From Theobroma cacao (taxonomy: Eukaryota; Streptophyta; Magnoliopsida; Malvales; Malvaceae): a stretch of 64,000 nt of DNA. Below the pieces are notes generated by a model that was given only the letters and a program-made list of their open reading frames with translations, was not told where the DNA came from and did not search any database. Location: the NCBI RefSeq assembly GCF_000208745.1, contig NC_030852.1, positions 7,577,254 to 7,641,253 of the forward strand, read 5' to 3'. The position numbers were made by a program, and so were the translations under genes. Of this stretch, positions 35,782 to 47,774 are shown piece after piece (position 1 is the stretch's first letter; every line of letters starts with the position of its first letter).

Positions 35782-37546
35782 TGTTTTTGATTTTTCAGGC
35801 AAGTGCACGTATCACAAACAAGTAATGTAGTGATGAAGTAGAGTGTCAATCCCACAGAGAATTGAATTAAATCTCCTTACTAATTATTAAAATTAAAACA
35901 CCTCAATCTTATCCAAATAACTGAATTTAAACTACTAAAAATTAAACAAACTAAAATCAAAACTAAACTGAAAACAAGAGTAACAATTTAACTAGAATCA
36001 AATAATCAAAAGTTCTAAAACCACAATATCCCCTCTATGTTTCATTTGAATTTCTTTTACTCTCCCTTTTCTTACTAGATAAGTTTGAGTTGTTAACCTA
36101 AAGTTCTTAATCTTTTATAAGTCTCTTTTGATGTTCTTATAAAAATATCTAGCTAAACCAATTTACTATATTCCTATGCAAATTGAAATTAACAAAGACT
36201 CTTTAAGTACTAACTCTAATTTTGGTTTCATATGGCTTGTAAGTGTATTCTTACTCTACATGCAAATCAAATCAATCATCTCATGCAATTGATATTGATC
36301 TAATGCTATTTATCCAAGCCTACAGTAAACTCCCTTTTCTAGTTTCATTTAGATTTCCAAATCAATCTAATTGGTGGCCAATCCATTGACACATTAAGAA
36401 TAGAATTGAAATAAATAACTCAAACATTATCAATCATAAGCAAGAAAGAATATTAAAAACTTAGACTATGCATTGGGTTCAATTGTGATTCTAGATTAAG
36501 AGCTTAGTTAACCATAATGTCTTAAAACATCATTAAAATAAATAACTCAAACATTATCAATCATAAGCAACAAAGACGATTAAAAACTTAGACTATGTAT
36601 TGGGTTCAATTGCGATTCTAGATTGAGAACTTAGTTAATCGTAATGTCTTAAAACATCATAAAAAAAAGAGTAAACATCAAATCTAAACAAGAAAGTAAA
36701 AAGAAAATGAAAAAGAAATCTATTGATTTGACGATTAACAATTCGCAGTTCTTCCTTTGATTCCCCATTTTCTTCCTAGCTTCAGTGCCTTTTTTTTCTT
36801 TAGAAAATTCATGCTTAATTGATGTTTAATTGTTGCCCAATTGATGCTTTAAAAGTTCTCTGTAAAGGTGCTTAAATAGGGCTCAAGGTTGTAGCAACAT
36901 AGAAATCTAAAAGCATAAGGAGTTTTCTCACTTTTTGGGCATAAATTTTGATTTGTTTAGCTATTCTCATTGGGGGCTACAGCCATGGGCTTTGGAGGCT
37001 ATGGCCTCAAGTTTCTTAGTTCCAAAGCATGATTTTTAATCAAGTGGCCATGGCCTTGAGTGTTGGGCGCTATGATCTCGAAGGCTTCTTTTGATTTCCA
37101 TGTTCTACTACACTATTTGGATTTTGACATGATTTTGAACCCACTTCTAGGATGAATTGAGTGGAGTGGTAAACATGAAATTTGTAGCTCTGCCTCTTGT
37201 ATTTCCAATGGTCTAAGAATCCTATCATTTGGACTTCCGTACTAGGAGATATGCTTGAAAAACCATAATATGTGCAGTGAAAGTCTGCACCTAGAATGAA
37301 ATCTCCTACTTCCATTAAAAGTCCTTTAAAGCACACCAACAAAAGCACAATATAATCAATAGTAGCTTTCCTTAAGTAATTTATCATCTAACTTAGCATA
37401 AAACAATCTAAATTCAATTGACCCAACATAATTAACAAAAATTAAATAAATAACTAAAAACACCAAAAATCTATGCCAAAACTCCAAAACCTAGTAAGTT
37501 GATAGCTAAAATTATGACCAAATAACTCTATATCATAGAGTTATCA
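35782..37546 (-). mobile_element. Athila-type LTR inserted in the env-like ORF (copy L4)
   Basis: Minus strand starts TGATAACTCTATGATATAG at 37546 and ends near 35782; 1765 bp. It has no primer site or interior and separates the two halves of the env-like ORF, so it is probably a solo LTR. I could not find a convincing target duplication (ACATT against ATGCT). It has a local duplication of about 110 bp (36400-36535 and 36536-36660), the shared block (37140-37275), and a GGCCATGGCC patch (36970-37080). Confidence 0.65.
36400..36660. repeat. Tandem duplication in LTR L4
   Basis: The phrase aaataactcaaacattatc, followed by aatcataagcaa...gcgattctaga...cttaaaacatc, occurs twice in direct succession (from about 36412 and 36540). 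Confidence 0.85.
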
Positions 37547-37933
37547 ATGCTCTCTTAGATATTGCCCATAACCATCATCCTCAATGTTAAGAGTCTCATA
37601 GAAATCATTGATGGCTTGGCTATGAAAAGATACTTGTTTACCTTGCACAAAAGCTACACCATTAGTATGTTAAAAAACATTGACATAAAATTCTCTTACC
37701 ATCAATATGACGACTATCACTGGTTAGGCATAGAATTTCTGTCAATTCCTTTTGTCAATACGAGCTTGTATCCCTAGGTAGCATATTAAAGCTTTATCAA
37801 AACCCTTTTCTTGAATTGGAACTTTGTTGACAAGGGAGTTGTTATCTCTAGTGACAACATCCATAGACACAAACTTGCTTCTATAAAAAAAACCACTCGC
37901 ACTACTTCTCTCTCTTTTTGGTGCCATTATCAA
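37547..37933 (-). pseudogene. Athila env-like ORF, N-terminal part
   Basis: Starts at 37933 with MAPKRERSSASGFFYRSKF, the usual kind of start of the plant 'putative transposon protein' ORF downstream of Athila pol. It keeps an IQEKGFDKAL motif (family: PIxERGF). After a stop near 37742 another frame gives ILMVREFYVNVF and a VAFVQGKQVSFHSQAIND motif, matching the family's VREFY...V.G..V.F...AIN pattern. The reading stops at the inserted LTR. Frameshifts and a stop make it a pseudogene. Confidence 0.65.
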
Positions 37934-38829
37934 ATTTTCTGCAATAATTTAAAAAAAAAAAACAAAGCAAAGCACAATAAAGCACAATTTACAGCAACTA
38001 CCTAATTCACATAATTACTCCACCACAATTACCATAATTATATAGTTCTCAACTCTCAATTTTATCCACAAAATTGCAACACTAATAATATCTCTCAAAT
38101 TCTTAATAATCAACTCAATTAACCCACCCACTAATTAAACCACAATTCAATCCAAAATCTAGTCACCAAAATCACAATTCTCAACAATTCCAACAAACCT
38201 TATATTATCAAAGCATAATTTTATCAAAACGAATCAACAAACCCTTAAAATCAAGAACCAAGCACAAATTCTTCAATATTGGTTAAAATCTTTCAAGAGA
38301 GAGAGAACTTACTTGAAGAAATTTGCAACCAACTTGTGTGTTGAAGATTTGATGAAGTTTTGATGGATTTAGATGGAAAAAATTGAAGAGTTTGAGTGGG
38401 AGTGAGCGTTTTAGAAAGGGAGAAAGTTTATGGGAGACTAAGAGAGAAAATTGAAGAGAGTTTATTGGTTTTAAGGTTTCTAACTAAAAAAGGGCAAAAC
38501 AGTGCCGCAAAGGTAGCTTTTCGATTTGGGTGGCGGGGGCATGCGGTTTAGGTTTTGATGCTGCGGCACTAGACATTTTGTTTCAAAAATTGTTTTGCCA
38601 AGCTCTTAGTGCCATGGTGTTAACCCTTTTTTTAAGATAAAAATTAAATAATACTTGCAAATGAAATAAAATTAACTAGAAAATAAAAAGTAAATAATGA
38701 AAAATAACTTTAAAAAATTTTGAGTTTAGATAGCTTGGGTTACCACTCAAGAAGCTCTTGATTTATAGTCATCAGCTTGTCTTTTTCAAGTTCACTTGTC
38801 TTTTATCAAAGTGGTTAAGGACTTATGGC
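37934..38829 (-). mobile_element. Athila spacer between pol and env-like ORF
   Basis: AT-rich non-coding region with an internal GC-richer patch at 38490-38640 containing gtgccgc and gcggcac words, similar in style to the palindrome patches of the LTRs. Short frames here appear accidental. Confidence 0.5.
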
Positions 38830-39990
38830 ATTCAATTTCACCTCCCCAATAGTGCTTGATCAGCTAACCATTCACTTTGAATGTCCAATTCATGTTTCCT
38901 TTAGACAATTCCACTTCTCCATGAGGGAATACTTTTGTAATAATGAAAAGACCCAACCATCTATACTTGAGCTTACAGGGAAATAATCCTAATCGAGAAT
39001 TATAAAGAAAAACATGTTGCCTTAGTTCAAAGTGACGTTCGATGATCTTTTTGTCATGCCATCTCTTTGCCTTCTCTTTATAAATACTTGCATTCTCATA
39101 AGTTTGAAGATGAAACTCATCCATCTCATTAAGTTGCAAAAGATGTTTCTCATCAGCTGCTTGAAGATCAAAATTCAGTTTCTTGATGTACTAATATGCA
39201 TTATGCTCAAGTTCAACCAGAAGATGGCAAGCTTTGTCGAAAACCAATCTAAATAGAGATATAAATTGGAGTTTTATAAGCATCATCCAATGCATCATTC
39301 AACCTTTTGGACCAATCATTTCTAGATGGACGCACAGTCTTCTCTAAAATTCTATTGATTTTTTTATTGGACACTTCAGCTTAGCCACTCATTTGCAGAT
39401 GGTATGTTATGGAAATCTTATGTTTAACTCCGTTTTTAGCAAGGATTGCCTCAAAATACTTGTTGCAAAAATAAGAACCTTTACCACTAATTATAGTTCA
39501 AGGGGTGCCAAAATGAGTGAAGATATTCTTTTTCAAAAAGTTCAATGCCACCTTAGAGTCATTACGTGGGAATGTTGCAACTTCAACCCATTTAGACACA
39601 TAATCAACGACAACCAAGATATACAGATTATTGTATGAAGGAATAAACAAACCCATCAAGTCAATTCCCCAAACATCAAAAACTTCCACCTCAAGGATAT
39701 TGTTGAGACGCATCTCATGTCTTCGTGAGATGTTGCCAACTCGTTGACATTTATCATACTTTTCAACAAAATAATGAGCATCTTTAAAAAAGGTAGGCTA
39801 ATAAAAACCTTATTAAAGAACCTTTGCAACAGTTTTTTGACCTTCATAAGGTCCCTCATAATCCGAAGAGTGACAATGGTGAAGTATATTATCAATTTCA
39901 TCCTTTGGAACACACCTTCTAAGAATTTGATCCCCACATTCAAGAAAGGCTTATCCCAAACATAATATTTGACATCATGCAAGAATTTTT
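38830..39990 (-). pseudogene. Athila integrase, degraded
   Basis: Minus-strand pieces in order: H2C2-type zinc-binding region in two frames (about 39950-39740, with HHCHSSDY and KCQRVGNISRRHEMRL); catalytic core from 39713 (EVFDVWGIDLMGLF with the first Asp, DYVSKWVEVATFPRND, FLKKNIFTHFGTP); then, after a stop, a core end around 39490-39350 where the second Asp region reads ISGKGSYF (family ISDxGSHF, so Asp is lost) and AEVSNKKI keeps the Glu; and the C-terminal region 39139-38864 (MDEFHLQTYENA, KRWHDKKIIERHFE, VFPHGEVEL). Integrase joins element cDNA to the genome. This copy has stops, shifts and a missing catalytic Asp. Confidence 0.85.
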
Positions 39991-40835
39991 TCTTCTACTG
40001 AGAGTTCAAACTGAGAGGGAAAAGATTACTTACAATGAAGTTCACAAAATCAATATACCTTGGTAATCTTTCCTACTTGTTCACTTGAAACAACTACTCA
40101 TTTGGAAAACTCTCATTGATCATAGTGGAATTAACAGCTTATGTCCCACTCTCCAATCTTGAAAGATGGTCTACCACTTGATTTTCTGTACCTTTTCTAT
40201 CTCAAATTTCTAAGTCAAATTCTTGTAGCAAAAGCACCCACCTTATCGAGTGTAGTTTAGCATCTTTCCTTTCAATTAGATATTTGATTGCAGAACGATT
40301 AGTATAAACAATGACTTTAGTGCCAACAAGGTAAGAGTGAAATTTATCAAATGTAAACACTATAGCAAGTAGCTCTTTTTTAGTGGTGGTGTAATTTATC
40401 TGAGCATCAGTCAATGTTCTGCTAGCATAATAAAATGAATGAAGTATTTTCTCTTTCCGTTGGCCTAGGACTGTGCCAATCGCATAATCACTTGCATCAC
40501 ACATAAGCTCAAATGGAAGACTCCAATTCAGGATTGTGATTTTAAAAACCATAAATTTTGAATGCCTTAAGGCATTCATAGTCAAAGTAGGAAGGTGTGT
40601 CTTTCTCCAAAAGGTTGCATAATAGCTTAGAGATTTTAGAAAAATCTTTGATGAACCGGCATGACCAAGAAACTTTTGAATACCTTTGACAATTGTTAGA
40701 GGTGGAAGTTTGTCAATTGTCTCAATCTTTACCTTATCTACTTTTAAACCTTTGTTAGAAACTATATATCTAAGAACTATGTCTTCTTGCACCATGACGT
40801 GACATTTTTCCTAATTCAGCACCAAATTGGTTTCT
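39991..40835 (-). pseudogene. Athila RT C-terminus and RNase H, degraded
   Basis: A 197-codon open stretch on the minus strand from 40795 reads [20 protein letters not shown] (RT thumb), [11 protein letters not shown] (connection; family FLGHAGFYRRF), then RNase [20 protein letters not shown] (first Asp present), [18 protein letters not shown] (Glu region) and [14 protein letters not shown], where the family has YTDHSAIKYL, so a catalytic Asp is Asn. It continues to the IRDRKGTENQVVDHLSRLES motif just past the stop, then SLNSQ...KKKFLHDVKYY into integrase. An in-frame stop lies just before 40795. The reading joins RT motifs at 46819 across the inserted LTR. Confidence 0.88.
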
Positions 40836-41379
40836 TCACTTGTGAAATCCCACACTGAGCAAGAGGTCAACTTACGAAAGCATTAGGTGAGCATATAGAT
40901 TACATATTTTGAACATCAAACTTAGTTTTAATCTTCAAAAGAGTTCATTGACACTTTTAGTGGTTTACTACTATTGAAGCAGAAAATTTTCTAAGTCTAG
41001 AAGGGGTCAAAATATGTGATTTTTATAAAGTAATCTTTTGTCAATAAAAAATGGCAGTAATGATTCCCTTGATTTTTAGATGATCAAAAATGAATTTTTC
41101 ATAACTTTCGGAAAACGATTGCTATGGTATATGGGAGCCGCAAATTTAAATTCAGTTGGACTTTATTGATTTTGTTCTTGAAAACCAAATTTAGATTTTG
41201 ATATTTTTAAAATTTTTATTGAATCCAAATGGGGGGTTATTTGCATATTTACTTTAAATATCTTAAGTAAATGGGGAGTAAAAAGTAAACAGGCCATTTA
41301 CTTAAATGGTATTTAATGTAAATAAGCTAGGTAGGTTTTTATAGGCAATCTACCTTAGAGACTACATTCTGTCTCGAAT

Positions 41380-41530
41380 GTATCGATGCATATTTAGGAT
41401 GTATTGATACATTTAGTTCAGAAATGGTTTCTAATAAAGATGCATCGACAAATGTTCATAATGTATAGATACATTTTCCCCATAACCAAATGTATTGATA
41501 CATGGCCCAATGTATCGATACATTTTGTCG
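41380..41530. repeat. AATGTATCGATACATT palindrome cluster
   Basis: A perfect 16-bp palindrome at 41509-41524 with about five decayed copies (tgtattgatacat, tgtatagatacat, tgtatcgatgcat). A second cluster at 43296-43420 has a perfect 16-mer at 43344-43359 and a 14-mer at 43386-43399. Confidence 0.9.
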
Positions 41531-41576
41531 ATTTCAGAAAAATAAAAGAGGTAAAAACGTATTTTCACACCGTAGC

Positions 41577-41599
41577 TTATATATATATATATATATCCC

Positions 41600-41650
<51 letters not shown>

Positions 41651-41652
41651 AT
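41577..41652. repeat. (TA)n tract broken by CCCATT
   Basis: Two (ta)n runs with tatcccattt between and after them. The peptides read over it are artefacts. Confidence 0.97.
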
Positions 41653-42559
41653 TTTTAGAGGGTTGGCAACCCTTAGTCGTATTTGCAAGGTAAAACCCCA
41701 ACTTTTAAGCTCTTCTAACTCATTTTTAGCTCAAAACTCAATTTCATGATTCTAAAGCTTAGTTTTGGGTTTTTATGGAAAACGATGACATTTTGAGCCT
41801 TTGAATCTTTTGGTCTTGGATTTTTAGAACTTAAATAATTATTTTATTGCTCAGATTTTTTGTTGGCAATTAAAGTTTAAAGGTTTTATGATTTTATTAA
41901 ACATCTAAGCTCACCTAAGGATGAAAGATTTATGGGTTTCTAAGCATGGGTTTTGGCTAGAAAATTTGTTTAGCTAAAATCAAGTAAGTCGAAAGTACCT
42001 AGAATGATTATTACTAGATTTTTATTCAGGGAAATGATCGTGATGATTGTTATATATAGGACCACTTGAAAACTCCACGGATAACGTCGAAATAGAGTTG
42101 TGATTGGAGCTAAGAATAGACTCTCCAATTAGATGAGTGGATACACCTTTTCAAGTATTTTAATATGTAAAGTTAGCATGATTTTTTATGAAAATGGTTG
42201 TTTAAGCATGTTGAAAACCTATTTTCATAAATAGTTTATTAAAGGATTTGAATTACAAGGTGTCCTGAAGTTTTCAAGAAAATGTTCAAATGACTTGATT
42301 TGATAATGATTATGATATGAGTGACACAAAGATTTTCAAATTGCTTACGAATATACTATGTATGTAAATATGCTACAATGTACTAGGTTTCAACAAGGTG
42401 GGACAAGCCCTTTTATGTTTGTAGTGCACTTGATTACTTCGACCTTCGGGTTAGTATGGGTACGAGATATTTCTATGGTTAATGTATGAAAGTTGTTATG
42501 CACATGTTAGATACGATGTAGCATGATAAGAATGTTCGATGCATGAGTTCCATTTATGA

Positions 42560-42880
42560 TATTATGACATGAACACCATAAGATGTATATGTTAAGTATA
42601 TCACATACATTATGGACTAAGCATGTAAGTGATTTATAAAGTTATGACATGCATGCCATAAGATGTATGTGTTAAGTATATCATGTACACTATGCGCTAA
42701 GCATGTAACTGATTTATGAGGTTATGGAATGTATGCCATGAGATGTATGTGTTAAGTATACCATGTACATTATGGGCTAAACATGTAAGTGATTTATAAG
42801 GTTATGAAATGTATGCTATGAGATGTATGTGTTGAGATAGTCATATACATTATGGGCTACGTATGATGATAATATATGGA
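42560..42880 (+). repeat. 80-bp tandem repeat, 4 copies
   Basis: The phrase gNatgccataagatgtatgtg recurs at 42571, 42651, 42731 and 42811, exact 80-bp steps, each followed by gttaagtatatca and tatgggctaagcatgtaa. It occupies the same zone of the LTR as the 72-bp repeat in the copy at 3253-8240 but has a different sequence. Confidence 0.9.
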
Positions 42881-43895
42881 AATGTTATATGTTCACGATG
42901 CATGCTAAAGATGAGAACGATCCTAAGCTTAAGCGATCTTATGATGATCGTGGATGAGGTCGATATGCCATTCACAAGAGTGCACTAGGAACCCAAAATA
43001 GTGGGGGTTAGACCACTATTCACTAGAATAGGGCAAACCCACTCATAGTTAGAATGTTATGACTAATGAGATTAATGAGTTAGAGAAATGATTGAATGAG
43101 TATTGCTTCATGATTTATGCTTAAGTACCCAGTTTATGACCATATGAGTATTGATGATGCTATTCACACTGTAATGTGGTGATACTGACTTGGTTAGATA
43201 GAACCTTAGCTTAAGGAATGATTCCTCAATGCTAGAAAGACTTATGAATGAGTTAGATTCAAGAAATTGTCCAAAACGTTTGATTCTGTGGCCAAAGTAT
43301 CGACACATTTTCAACAGAATGCTACAGACGACAGTCTGTATGAAATGTATCGATACATTACCAAGGGTATTGATAGATTCCTTGCATGTATCGATACATT
43401 CCAAATTGTATCGATAAAATTATTGCAGAATTGGGTTCTCAAGTGATTTTAAAGAGGTTTTCAAGACTAAATGGTTTTTAATAAATTATGCAAAGATGTT
43501 TTCCATGCAATGTTATTCAGAGTATGATTAGATGCTATGTTTCATGAATATCATGGTACTGAGAAAGGATTTGTGAATCATATGTATTTATAATTGCATG
43601 GTTATGAAAAACTCATATCTCCTGGCTTGGCCTCTTTCCCGTATCCACTCATGAAGTCTTTGTGACTCACACATTATTTTCCTTATCTATTTTTGTTGTA
43701 AATCAAGGATAACTCTTTTGTTAGCAGCTAGTGTCACGAAGATGTGATCCATTCATTCCTCATTGGTAGGTGTCTAGTAGCCTCTTGATGCCTAGCGAGT
43801 CGGTTCATGTTCCACTGACGAGTCAGTCTATGCTATATTTATGTTTACAGACTATGAACATGTCTTTTTGGATTATGAGAATTTTATAATAATGT

Positions 43896-46446
43896 TGTGA
43901 AACCTCGACCTTCATAGACACATAACTCGAGGTAAAACTTATGTTTAAAGGTTTAATTTGAGCTAATGATGCTAGTTTTACGTTACTTATAATTATTTTA
44001 TGTCGTTATAGGAGTAGGATCAAAAATAATTTTAATTGGTGAAGAAAGGTGCATAATGAACAGTAGCCCTATTTGCATATGTTTCAGTTTTTCAAGTATA
44101 TCTCCCACTACAAAAGTTCAAATAATATGATTTTTTAGACCATTAGAAAGCTAAGAGGCATGGCTACAACTTTGATGTTTACCACTTTTCCCAGTTCTAG
44201 GGGGAAGGTGGTCATATTCTTTGTTAAAGTGAAAGGATTGCGCTAGAAGAACCAAAATTGGCAGAATGTTTGAGTGCCGCGACGCTGGAAATTGAGAGCC
44301 GCGGCCCTCATCGTAAGTTTTACAAATAACAAGATTTTAGGGTTTTTAAAGCTAGGACTTTTGAGGGCTACTTAAGGAATCTCTTTCAAAGGATTTTGGA
44401 CCTTTCCCTAGTGTCAAAAGAGTAAAAGAGTTCATAAGAACAAGAAGAAGACAAGTGGCATTGCTAAGGGTATTATTGTAATTTTATGAACAATTGGATA
44501 AGTTTTAATTATAAATATCTTCATTCTCCAACACTTTCCTCAGATTTCCAGCACTTCATCTTCTTATTCTTCCTCTCATCCACATTTCTTCACCTTTCAT
44601 GGGAGTACTCTTTAAGCTTCCATAACTCTCTCAAGTTAGCCTTCATTTTCATGCTTTTGTGCATTTCTTTTATAAAACCTCTTATGCTTTTTCACTCTTT
44701 CACCTTAAAACCCTTGAAATGTCTTAAATCAATACTTTCTCTCACTAACTAGGGTTTTAGAGAGAGAAAGAAAAGACCTTCTATAATAGTTGAGAATTCT
44801 TGAGGAGATATTCAATTATAAATCTAGCAAGGTGAGCATTGAAATTGAGTTGATATTTTAGTTGTTAAGAATGATTAATAGTTAGATTTATGAGTGTTGT
44901 GGTTGAGGTAGTTTATTCATTTTGGTGTGATTATAATAATGCAAATAAATAGCCACTTGATGGTAGTTGGAAGCTAGTTAGTAATAACTAGTGGAACATG
45001 ATTTAGGAGATAGCTTTTAGTATTATGGTTATGTGATTGAGTTGATTATGATGGTAATGTGTGATAGGCTCCACCGAAACCCCACATCACCATTCGGGGC
45101 ATCAGTGGAAGTTGGAGTTGCTTTAAGAATCATCAAAGACAAGTGAGTGAACTTGCATTTCAAAACTGTTTTGGGATATATAAATGTATTGGGACAAACA
45201 TTTTGAATGATTTATCCAATTCTCTTTCAGAAAAAAATAGAAAAAAAAAAGTGCTTGGGAACAAGCCCTTATGAAATGTTTTTATGTTGTGAAATGGAAA
45301 GTGTGATGAATCCATGTGTTTTGATATAATGTTGATATATATATATATATATGTATAGTACATTGGTAGATAATATTGTGTAATGGATATAACCGTTTGT
45401 GTGCACGATGTGGGGGGATGCACATATTGGTAATGACGGTGGTGATGTAAGCGGATGATGATATTGCCCGTGTGCACGATGTGGGGGGATGTACACGACG
45501 GCATTAGATGTGCATGATGTGGGGGGATGCACACGATGACTCTAACTATGTGCACGATGTGGGGGGATGCACATGAGCTAGGGAGGCGGTGGATGTATAT
45601 ATATGCATATATGTTTGCATATGTTCACATGTACTAATGCAATTAGTATTTTATGAATAACATGTGTGACTATAATATATGTGGAATCCTGCTTGCTGAA
45701 CCTTGAGCATTTTTGTTTGTAATCCAAATTTATTTGCATTGTAGTGAAATGATTTATTTGGGATGAAAGGGAAGTGTTTCTTGTTGCTCTGTTTCTCGCT
45801 GCAGCGAGAATGAAACTTTTTCTTTCGCTTATCATTTGGCTGGTTTTTGCCATATTTTCCACTTCTCCAATTTCATGTTGGATATGAATTCTCTATCGCT
45901 ACATGATTTATCAACCAAGGGTTCAATTGAGGGTTTTAATAAAGACTTAAGCTAAAGTGCATCGTTTTCAAATAAGTGCATTATGCTTTCAAACTTTTCC
46001 TTATTATATTGCTTGTTCCCTTCATATGTTCACTCACTGGGTTTATATTCATCATTTTCAACTTCATGTTTTCAGATCAAGAGGTAGCTGGTAACTAGGT
46101 CGAGGTGTTTTCGTATATTCGACCCTTGGTAGGTATCTCGGCATTCAGTAGCTGTACATTTATCTGAGTCTCTCCGCTGAAAATCAAGTCTTCTTTTTTA
46201 TATGTATAGACAAACTTGATGTAAATTGTTAAGACATATATTTTACATAATGTATGTATATTTGGATTGGAATGCTGCTAAGAGTTGGAAATGGTTAGCA
46301 TTATTTTGGTTTGAAAATACGAAATGTGACTTTAGTAACTTTGATGGAATAATGAGCAAGATTATATAGATAGGCTTGCTTAGGCTTAATGGACTACGTC
46401 CATTGAGTCCATGCGCCGGTCACGGCTTGGAAATCAGGTTGTGACA
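43896..46446 (+). mobile_element. Family-1 solo LTR (copy f), TSD AATGT
   Basis: Starts TGTGAAACCTCGACC and ends GGTTGTGACA; identical AATGT at 43891-43895 and 46447-46451; 2551 bp. Contains the shared block (44090-44240), a GCCGCGGC patch (44275-44320), donor/acceptor-like pairs (about 44833/45067 and 45142/46077), a hairpin minisatellite (45395-45575) and a perfect CTGCAG palindrome (45793-45810). It sits in the family-2 LTR. Confidence 0.92.
45395..45575 (+). repeat. Hairpin minisatellite of family-1 LTR
   Basis: Four units of GTGCACGATGTGGGGGGATGCAC, nearly identical to each other, so probably the youngest array in the window. Confidence 0.9.
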
Positions 46447-46818
46447 AATGTAGCCAAATGTTTGGGTATATTACATTAAGAATATTATGTTAAATGTGTA
46501 AAGTGGCTCAAGAGCCTATATGGACACCTGAAGGTGTTGAGATATGAAATATTATGGTGCACTAGAAATTGTGGCACTCTGATGATATATGAAATGTTGC
46601 ACTTACACTAATATGTTGAGAAGTTCCATATATGTGTAATGTTGCGTATGATGGTATGCATGAGTTGATATTGTAAACCTATGGATGTTTATGTATGCTT
46701 TCGCATTGATAAATGTTTAATGATGAATGTAAAGGAGGCTTGCTCGGGCTTTGCGGGCTATGCCCTTTTAGGTTCATGCGTCGATCAGGTTCCACCATGA
46801 ATGGGATTTGACATCACA

Positions 46819-47774
46819 TCTCTTAAGCACTTTAGCAAGATTAAGTAAGCAATCATAAGAACTCCAAAAACTGCAAAATCATCCATAAATACCTCTAAAC
46901 ATTGCTCAACCATATCAATGAAATAGCCATCAAGTATCTCTGAAAAATAGCTAGATCATTACAAAGTCCAAATAGCATTTTTCGAAAAGCAAAAGTCTTA
47001 TAAGGACAAGTGAAGGTGGTTTCCTCTTGATCTTAAGGAGCAATAGAAATTTGGTTGTATCCAAAATAACCATCCAAAAAGATGTAGAAATCTTACGAAC
47101 AAGTTTATCAAGCATCTGATCAATAAATGGAAAAGTAAAGAGATCCTTTCGAGTAGTTTTATTGAGCTTTTAATAGTCTATGCAAACCCTTTAACCAGTC
47201 AAAATTCTAGAAGGAATAAGTTCATTATTGGCATAACTATAGTCATGCCTCCTTTTTTTTGGCACACATTAGACTAGACTTATCCATGTACTATCTAAAA
47301 TAAGAGATACAATACCAACTCAATGGTTGCTTTATGGTTGTCCTCAAGAAGGCTCTTATACATGCAAATAGATAAACTAATTCCTCTAATGTCTGCAATG
47401 GTCCATCCTATTGCCTTCTTATATTCACTTACCACACAAAGGAGTTTGTCTTCTTGGACGTTAGTAAGAGAAGAAGTAATAATGACTAGTAAAGTAAATG
47501 AGGTTCCCAGAAAAGTGTACCTTAGATGATTAGGAAATGGCTTAAGCTCAAGTGTGGGTGGCTCCTCAATGGGAGTATTGGCTAATGAAGATGAAAATGC
47601 TGGTAATTCCAAAGACTCAAATTGATGTTTAATGAGGAGTGATAGGGCATCCAATAATTTTTCATATTCAAGAACTCTATCATCATCACTTTCATAAGTA
47701 GAAATTAAAAAAGCCTCAAGTGAATCATTAGAATAATTCTCTAAAAAGACCTCATTGGTGATGTTATTCACCAT
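46819..47774 (-). pseudogene. Athila reverse transcriptase, degraded
   Basis: The minus strand from 47774 gives 159 open codons of the protease-RT linker and RT start: ELKPFPNHLRYTFLG, EDKLLCVVSEYKKAIGWTIADIRGIS. A deletion follows where the family has the next about 25 residues. RT motifs then appear in changing frames: FIDQMLDKL, FLDGYFGYNQISIAP, TTFTCPYKTFAFRKM, FGLCNDLAIFQRY, and CLEVFMDDFAVFG, the last being the catalytic FMDD box with both Asp present. RT copies element RNA into DNA. Several stops and frameshifts make this copy inactive. The frame is cut at the inserted LTR and resumes at 40835. Confidence 0.88.

Larger units (their letters stand above)
40841..46813 (+). mobile_element. 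Family-2 solo LTR in the RT gene, near-TSD TCACT/TCACA
   Basis: Ends are TGTGAAATCCCA (40841) and TGGGATTTGACA (46813), a 12-bp terminal inverted repeat with one mismatch. Flanked by TCACT (40836-40840) and TCACA (46814-46818). Removing the insert and one flank puts the RT codons for KRCEETN back in frame, confirming the edges. 5973 bp, or about 3.4 kb without the nested family-1 LTR at 43896-46446. Contents: ATCGATAC palindromes (41380-41530, 43296-43420), a (TA)n tract, and an 80-bp tandem repeat. I gave the plus strand because its interior blocks match 3253-8240 in this direction. Confidence 0.88.

Noticed and set aside
35777..37551. Target duplication for LTR L4
   Set aside because: ACATT and ATGCT do not match well enough; left undecided.
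41404..41693. Tyr/Ile-repeat ORFs
   Set aside because: Translation of the (TA)n tract.
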